From: Gammaproteobacteria bacterium
GTDB taxonomy: Bacteria > Pseudomonadota > Gammaproteobacteria > Enterobacterales > Alteromonadaceae
Length of the DNA stretch: 36,715 nucleotides
Direction: 5' to 3'
NCBI GenBank assembly: GCA_018815765.1
Contig: JAHIWM010000154.1
Span: 1-36,715, forward strand
Part shown: positions 32,249 through 36,715 of the stretch, one piece after another
How positions within the stretch are numbered: the stretch's first letter is position 1
Layout of the letters: each line of letters starts with the position of its first letter
Notes under the pieces: model-generated
Seen by the model: the letters and a program-made list of their open reading frames with translations, nothing else
Databases searched by the model: none
What the model was told of the DNA's origin: nothing
Made by a program: the position numbers and the translations under genes

Positions 32249-33157
32249 TTATTGTGACAGACTAAAGACAATGTCTCTGGTCTGGCCGTCACGTTCAACC
32301 TTAATCGAAGCTTGCGTTGCTTCACGTAATTCGTTCATCACCATCATGGCCTGCTGCATATCATTTAACGCAGTACCATTAATTTCAACAGCGACATCAT
32401 TGGCTTTTAAACCCATGCGTTCAAATAATTCCGGATCTTTACCGGGCATCACACGATACCCATACAACTGGCCGTTACGATATTGGGGTGAGGCTCGAAT
32501 ATAGTCGAAAAACTTCATCGGCTCCGACAACATTTCTTTGCGCACATCTGCTAACTCTTCAATCGCAGGCTGTGGACCTTCCATCATAGGTTCAGGTTGT
32601 GGCTGGTAATCCACGTCTTGTAAACCACCATTTTGGGCTGCCATCTGCTGATATTCGATACCATCAAGCATCAGAGTTTCAAAACGGGAAGATACTTTCA
32701 GCAACACTCTGTCTTCAAATACCTGGCTTAAACTGGCGCTAGTGCCTTCAATTTTATCGTCTACACCATAAGTTTGCTCAGCCCCCTGACTTTCTATCAC
32801 AGCGGAGCCTTGTTGTGGCTTTCCTGCAATAGCCACAACACCTGTCAGTTTTACATTTAAGCTGGTTTTGGGTGCGGAAGAAGGCACAGCAACAGGGGCT
32901 GCTTCTGCAGTTGCTGAAGCCTGGCCAAATAAGCTGGCGGCTAATAAAGGTTTCAGATCAGGAGCGCCTGCGCCTTTTGTAGTTACAGCAGCTGCAATAG
33001 GTTCGGCTTGTGGGACAGGCAACAGTTGCCAGCTCAGTTTCGCCAATAACCAACAAAACAGCAGCACAAAAACTCCGGTAAGCCAGAAATTCAGGCGCTG
33101 TTGTGGCAAACGGGTCAGCCATTCAATGGCAGGTCGGGTGGAATCGAGCCAATTCAT
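32249..33157 (-). CDS. gspC: type II secretion protein C
   Basis: The first gene of the operon. GspC links the inner-membrane platform to the secretin. The 302-residue protein has one membrane helix (about 24-46), a Pro/Ala-rich linker, the HR domain (LNVKLTGVVA to LLDGIEYQQM area) that binds GspD N0, and a C-terminal PDZ domain (GYRVMPGKDPELFERMGLK onward). It is divergent from hslR with a 144-base intergenic that must hold both promoters; a minus-strand TTGTTG-17-TAAGAT is the best gsp match but is weak. Confidence 0.93.
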   Translation of the reverse strand: MNWLDSTRPAIEWLTRLPQQRLNFWLTGVFVLLFCWLLAKLSWQLLPVPQAEPIAAAVTTKGAGAPDLKPLLAASLFGQASATAEAAPVAVPSSAPKTSLNVKLTGVVAIAGKPQQGSAVIESQGAEQTYGVDDKIEGTSASLSQVFEDRVLLKVSSRFETLMLDGIEYQQMAAQNGGLQDVDYQPQPEPMMEGPQPAIEELADVRKEMLSEPMKFFDYIRASPQYRNGQLYGYRVMPGKDPELFERMGLKANDVAVEINGTALNDMQQAMMVMNELREATQASIKVERDGQTRDIVFSLSQ

Positions 33158-33301
33158 TCTTTAATATTTCTGTTACAAAACTCATTGCATCTTACCCAGT
33201 TGTTTTGTCCTCAACAAGCCTACATATCACAATTCAGAACGCGCTGCGCTTGCGCAGTGTCCCAGACTATACTTTATATGCACCAACAGCGGAGAACAGG
33301 C

Positions 33302-33712
33302 ATGGATAAATCGGTAAACCAGCCTACCACAGTTATATTACGTTTAGATAAATGGCTGTGGGCATGTCGCTTTTATAAAACCAGAGCGCTGGCAAAAGAC
33401 ATGATCGAAGGTGGAAAAGTTCATTATAATGGCCAACGTTGTAAAGCCAGCAGAACTGTTGAAGTTGGAGCAACGATAAAACTGACTCAAGGCACGGACG
33501 AACGAACTGTGATAGTTCAGGCCTTGTCTGACAAAAGACTGGCCGCACCCTTAGCTCAGGCTCTGTATCAGGAAACAGAAGAAAGCCAGAAACTGAAGCT
33601 GGAAAGAGCTGAACTGCGCAAAATGAATTTGCTGTTTGCGCCTCACCCGGAAACCAAACCTGACAAAAAAATGCGTCGTCAGTTGCTGCTGATCAAAGCG
33701 CAGCAATCCTAA
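33302..33712 (+). CDS. hslR: ribosome-associated heat shock protein, S4 domain (Hsp15)
   Basis: Hsp15 binds free 50S subunits that carry a stalled nascent chain, helping recycling. The 136-residue protein has an S4 RNA-binding domain (RLDKWLWACRFYKTRALAKDM at about 15-35, then GKVHYNG) and a basic C-terminal tail. E. coli Hsp15 is 133 residues. The ATG at 33302 has GGAG about 8 bases upstream; an in-frame upstream start would run through the gspC 5' region and is rejected. It is followed by hslO after 9 bases, as in E. coli. Confidence 0.93.
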   Translation: MDKSVNQPTTVILRLDKWLWACRFYKTRALAKDMIEGGKVHYNGQRCKASRTVEVGATIKLTQGTDERTVIVQALSDKRLAAPLAQALYQETEESQKLKLERAELRKMNLLFAPHPETKPDKKMRRQLLLIKAQQS

Positions 33713-33721
33713 GGTAATGTT

Positions 33722-34570
33722 ATGAATCAAGATGTGTTAGTACGTTTTTTATTTAATCAGCGTGATGTGCGTGGCGAAATCGCTTACGCCTCCGATAGTT
33801 TGCAACAAATGCTGCAAAATCATGATTACCCTTATCCGGTGAAGCAATTACTGGCCGAACTGGTAGTTGCCACCAGTTTGCTGACCGCCACCTTAAAACT
33901 GGATGGTGATATTGCGGTGCAGTTGCAGGGCGATGGTCCGGTACGTTTTGCCGCAGTCAATGGCACTGCAGAGCAGGAGTTTCGTGGTGTAGCGCGGCTA
34001 CAAGCTGAAATTGGTGCCACAGGTTTTCGTGATCTGATCGGTGAAGGTTATATGCTGGTCACTATTACGCCAAAACAAGGCGAACGTTATCAGGGCATTA
34101 TTCCACTGACCGGCGATAGTCTGACTGAAACTTTAGAAGCTTATTTTGCCCAGTCGGAACAATTGCCAACCCGTTTGTATTTATTTACTGACCTGACTGA
34201 AGGTAAAAGCCGCGCTGCAGGTTTGTTGTTACAGGTGTTGCCGGTTGACCCTGAAAAGGCCAAACAGGATTTCAGTGATTTAGTCATAGTGACAGACACT
34301 ATTACCTCTGACGAATTACTGAATTTGCCAACAGAACAAATGCTGCATCGTTTGTATCACGACGAAGAAGTAGAGCTGTTTGCACCACAGCCGATACGTT
34401 TTGTTTGTGGTTGCTCGCGGGAAAAGTGTGAATCAGCCATTATCAGTTTAGGTAAATCCATCATTGAAGAGCATATAGCCGAAGGCAAACTGGAGATCAG
34501 TTGTGATTACTGTAACAGTACTTATCAGTTTGATAGTGCTGAATTGTCCTTATTGCTAAATAAGTTCTAG
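33722..34570 (+). CDS. hslO: redox-activated chaperone Hsp33
   Basis: Hsp33 is a holdase that becomes active when its zinc is released by oxidation and disulfides form. The 282-residue protein has the N-terminal domain with the VVATSLLTATLK segment and the C-terminal switch with four conserved cysteines: FVCGCS (CxC) and CDYC (CxxC), plus an extra cysteine in REKC. E. coli Hsp33 is 292 residues. AAGGT lies before the ATG. Co-transcribed with hslR. Confidence 0.95.
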   Translation: MNQDVLVRFLFNQRDVRGEIAYASDSLQQMLQNHDYPYPVKQLLAELVVATSLLTATLKLDGDIAVQLQGDGPVRFAAVNGTAEQEFRGVARLQAEIGATGFRDLIGEGYMLVTITPKQGERYQGIIPLTGDSLTETLEAYFAQSEQLPTRLYLFTDLTEGKSRAAGLLLQVLPVDPEKAKQDFSDLVIVTDTITSDELLNLPTEQMLHRLYHDEEVELFAPQPIRFVCGCSREKCESAIISLGKSIIEEHIAEGKLEISCDYCNSTYQFDSAELSLLLNKF

Positions 34571-34581
34571 TCAGAAAGCCT

Positions 34582-34610
34582 TGTGGGGCCTGGTTTCCCC
34601 CTGCCCCACA
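34582..34610 (+). terminator. stem-loop after hslO
   Basis: TGTGGGGC (34582-34589) and GCCCCACA (34603-34610) form a perfect 8-bp GC-rich stem with a 13-base loop, 12 bases after the hslO stop. There is no T run, so it may be a weak or factor-assisted terminator. Confidence 0.45.
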
Positions 34611-34686
34611 GCTGCTGAAGCATTTATGTAACCCATCTTGTAAGTTTTCATTTTTACGCTAAATTTCCGACAAAACCCGCTATCTC

Positions 34687-34718
34687 TGGATGTTTTGGCC
34701 ATCCAAATGAAGTACAAT
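34687..34718 (+). promoter_or_regulatory. pckA upstream hairpin and -10-like element
   Basis: TGGATG-N7-CATCCA (34687-34705) is a perfect 6-bp inverted repeat, followed by TACAAT (34713-34718; 5/6 to a -10) and a GC-rich stretch. No good -35 is seen; the inverted repeat covers the -35 zone and could be an activator or repressor site for pckA. The leader to the ATG would be about 58 bases. Confidence 0.35.
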
Positions 34719-34782
34719 CGGCCCGAACCCTATTAAAAACCATAAATTTACCGACTTACGTACCTCAAGGAGTCACCCTACA

Positions 34783-36324
34783 ATGACCTCTACAATCACA
34801 CGCCATGTCGATTTAACAGTGGCCGATTTAGTTGAACACGCTCTTCGTCGTAACGAAGGTGTATTAGCGGACAACGGCGCTTTGGTGGTTAAAACCGGTC
34901 ATAGAACTGGTCGCTCACCTACAGATCGTTTTATTGTTAAAGAAGCCAGCACAGAGCAGGATATCCAATGGGGCAACGTCAATCGTCCTTTTGATCCGGT
35001 GAAATTCTCTGCGCTTTGGGCTCGTGTCAGCGACTTTATTGCGACCAAAGAACATTTTGTCTCTCACCTTGAAGTAGGTGCAGATCCGGAACACTACATT
35101 CCGATGACAGTGACCACAGAAACAGCATGGCAGCATATTTTTGCTAAAAACCTGTTTATTACGTCAGCACAGTGGAACAAAGCGGGCAAAGAGACCTGGC
35201 AAATTCTGAACGTGCCTTCGTTTGAATGTGACCCAGAGCGTGACGGCACTAACAGTGACGGTACTGTGATGATCAACTTTGCCGAGCGCAAAGTGTTATT
35301 AGCGGGCATGCGTTATGCCGGCGAAATGAAAAAAGCCATGTTCTCAGTACAAAACTTCCTGTTGCCAGCCAAAGGTGTATTACCTATGCACTGCTCGGCT
35401 AACGTAGGTGAAGCAGGCGACACCACCTTATTCTTCGGTTTGTCAGGCACTGGTAAAACAACCTTATCAGCAGACCCGAAACGTTTTCTGATTGGTGATG
35501 ACGAACACGGCTGGGCACCTAACTCAGTGTTTAACATTGAAGGCGGTTGCTACGCTAAATGTATCGACTTGTCGAAGAAAAACGAGCCTGTAATTTGGGA
35601 TGCGATCCGCTTCGGTACTATTCTGGAAAACGTGGTGTTAGATGCTAACCGCACGCCGGATTACAAAGATGCCAGCCTGACCCAAAACAGCCGCGCCGCT
35701 TATCCGTTAGCTCATGTCGAAAAACGTGTGCTGGAAAACCGTGCCGGTGAACCTAAAGCCGTAGTTTTCCTGACTTGTGATGTCAGTGGTGTATTACCAC
35801 CAGTTTCTATCCTGTCAGAAGAAGCCGCCGCTTATCACTTCTTAAGTGGTTACACTGCCAAAGTAGGTTCAACGGAAATTGGTTCAACTTCTGCTATTGA
35901 ATCGACTTTCTCTACCTGTTTTGGTGCACCGTTTTTCCCACGCCCTGCTGGCGTGTACGCTGAGCTTTTGATCAAACGTGTACGTGAATTTGGCAGCAAA
36001 GTGTATTTAGTGAACACAGGCTGGACAGGTGGTCCACATGGTGTGGGTAAACGTTTTGATATCCCCACTACTCGTGGCATTATTGACGCTATCGTCTCTG
36101 GTGAATTGGCGACTGCTGAAACTGTACATTTAGCAGAATTAAATCTGAATGTGCCATTGAAAGTAACAGGTGTGGACAGCAACTTGCTGAACCCAAGAGA
36201 TACCTGGACTGACAAAGCTGCTTACGATCAGTACGCCAGCAAACTGGCAGCTGAGTTTGCTAATAACTTTAAGAAATACGATGTATCTGATGCAATCCGC
36301 AACGCAGGTCCAAAAGTAGCTTAA
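34783..36324 (+). CDS. pckA: phosphoenolpyruvate carboxykinase (ATP)
   Basis: PckA makes phosphoenolpyruvate from oxaloacetate and ATP, the entry step of gluconeogenesis. The 513-residue protein has the substrate arginine in [11 protein letters not shown], the P-loop [11 protein letters not shown], the metal site in GDDEHGW, and [14 protein letters not shown] plus TRGIIDAI near the C terminus. It is a little shorter than E. coli PckA (540). AAGGAG lies 10 bases before the ATG. In E. coli pckA also converges with envZ, as here. Confidence 0.97.
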   Translation: MTSTITRHVDLTVADLVEHALRRNEGVLADNGALVVKTGHRTGRSPTDRFIVKEASTEQDIQWGNVNRPFDPVKFSALWARVSDFIATKEHFVSHLEVGADPEHYIPMTVTTETAWQHIFAKNLFITSAQWNKAGKETWQILNVPSFECDPERDGTNSDGTVMINFAERKVLLAGMRYAGEMKKAMFSVQNFLLPAKGVLPMHCSANVGEAGDTTLFFGLSGTGKTTLSADPKRFLIGDDEHGWAPNSVFNIEGGCYAKCIDLSKKNEPVIWDAIRFGTILENVVLDANRTPDYKDASLTQNSRAAYPLAHVEKRVLENRAGEPKAVVFLTCDVSGVLPPVSILSEEAAAYHFLSGYTAKVGSTEIGSTSAIESTFSTCFGAPFFPRPAGVYAELLIKRVREFGSKVYLVNTGWTGGPHGVGKRFDIPTTRGIIDAIVSGELATAETVHLAELNLNVPLKVTGVDSNLLNPRDTWTDKAAYDQYASKLAAEFANNFKKYDVSDAIRNAGPKVA

Positions 36325-36326
36325 TG

Positions 36327-36385
36327 AAATTGGGGTCAGAGTAAAATTAATTGCCAGGCAATTAATTTTACTCTGACCCCAATTT
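36327..36385. repeat. 59-bp palindrome filling the pckA-envZ gap
   Basis: Two 29-base arms (36327-36355 and 36357-36385) are perfect inverted copies around a single A at 36356. Each arm carries the core GGGGTCAGAGTAAAATTAAT. It starts 3 bases after the pckA stop and reaches into the stop codon of the convergent kinase gene. From memory, the TTGGGGTCAGAGTAAAATT core occurs beside REP-associated (Y1-type) transposases in marine gammaproteobacteria, so this may be a mobile palindromic element. It can also fold in RNA and act as a two-way transcript end, although no T run follows. Confidence 0.8.
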
Positions 36386-36715
36386 ATGCAGTTTTAGTCA
36401 AAGGCAAATACACAGTCACCACTAATCCGCCATAAGCATGGTTATGCATACTGATTTGACCATGGTGCATATCGACAATCTTTTTAATAATAGCCAAACC
36501 TAAACCCGATCCACCGCTGCCACGGGCTGTATCGCCCTGCGCAAAGGGCTCAAACATACGCTGCATTTCATGCTCAGGAATACCAGGGCCATGATCCCGC
36601 ACCTGCACATAGTCCTTACGGCTGGCACGCTCTACGCCTGTGCTGACTTCAATAGCTCCATCAGAATACTTCAGTGCATTTTCAATCAGGTTATTCAGCA
36701 CCCGTTTTATCGCAA
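36384..36715 (-). CDS. envZ: EnvZ-like sensor histidine kinase, C-terminal part
   Basis: The frame is open to the right edge, so only the last 110 residues or so are seen. They are the ATP-binding domain of a histidine kinase: N box NLIENALKYSDG, G1 box DHGPGIP, F box EPFAQGD, and G2 box GSGGSGLGLAIIKKIV. EnvZ is inferred because in E. coli envZ converges with pckA; EnvZ phosphorylates OmpR in osmotic and pH control. A GTG at 36701 falls inside the N-box helix and is not a true start. The stop codon lies at the edge of the 59-bp palindrome. Confidence 0.82.
   Translation of the reverse strand, partial: AIKRVLNNLIENALKYSDGAIEVSTGVERASRKDYVQVRDHGPGIPEHEMQRMFEPFAQGDTARGSGGSGLGLAIIKKIVDMHHGQISMHNHAYGGLVVTVYLPLTKTA

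Noticed and set aside
33101-33301. 67-residue upstream extension of HslR
   Set aside because: It covers the gspC start and the shared promoter region; the S4 protein begins at the ATG at 33302 with a ribosome binding site.
35850-36215. 121-residue minus-strand frame inside pckA
   Set aside because: Shadow of pckA, with no start signal or domain of its own.
1-36715. CRISPR arrays, tRNA genes, prophage or insertion sequence genes
   Set aside because: Looked for on both strands; no repeat-spacer pattern, cloverleaf, integrase or transposase frame was seen. Only the palindrome at 36327-36385 hints at a mobile element.

Overview
The window reads as chromosomal core DNA of a free-living gammaproteobacterium, most likely a Rheinheimera/Alishewanella-type or other Alteromonadales-like organism. 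This rests on protein resemblance and gene order only; no database search was run. No phage, plasmid, transposase, CRISPR array or tRNA is visible. Gene order joins blocks known from Escherichia coli: murI-trmA-fabR-sthA and hemE-nudC-rsd (near 90 min in E. coli), fkpA-slyX-yheV-yheS-yheT-yheU (75 min), and nudE-yrfG-hslR-hslO-pckA-envZ (76 min). Lineage-specific genes sit at or near the joins.

Left part (1-8.5 kb): bases 1-252 hold leftward promoters of the ribosomal RNA type, so an rRNA operon probably starts just outside the left edge. Then come a membrane-anchored RRM RNA-binding protein, glutamate racemase (murI), tRNA m5U54 methyltransferase (trmA), the fatty-acid repressor fabR, a delta-9-type acyl desaturase whose promoter overlaps a FabR-like palindrome, the soluble transhydrogenase sthA, and an exported S9 (prolyl oligopeptidase family) peptidase.

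Middle part (8.5-22 kb): hemE, nudC and the anti-sigma-70 factor rsd, with a candidate intergenic small RNA between hemE and nudC. Next are the lipoprotein prolyl isomerase fkpA, a WD40 lipoprotein coupled to slyX, the zinc-ribbon protein yheV, the ABC-F ATPase yheS overlapping a TIGR02444-family gene, and a 42-residue membrane microprotein behind two FNR-type boxes. These are followed by a Tat-exported GMC oxidoreductase pair, yheT-yheU, cysQ, nudE and yrfG.

Right part (22-36.7 kb): a complete, tightly overlapping type II secretion operon, gspC to gspN on the minus strand, then hslR-hslO (ribosome rescue and redox chaperone), pckA (gluconeogenesis), and the 3' end of an EnvZ-like histidine kinase. 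A 59-bp near-perfect palindrome fills the gap between pckA and envZ. In the type II cluster no pilotin, prepilin peptidase or gspAB is present, so those must lie elsewhere.

The best candidates for undescribed biology are the small RNA at about 9769-9860, the tandem FNR boxes with the microprotein at 16170-16421, the desaturase operator at 3653-3698, the palindrome at 36327-36385, and the membrane-tethered RRM protein beside the rRNA promoters.
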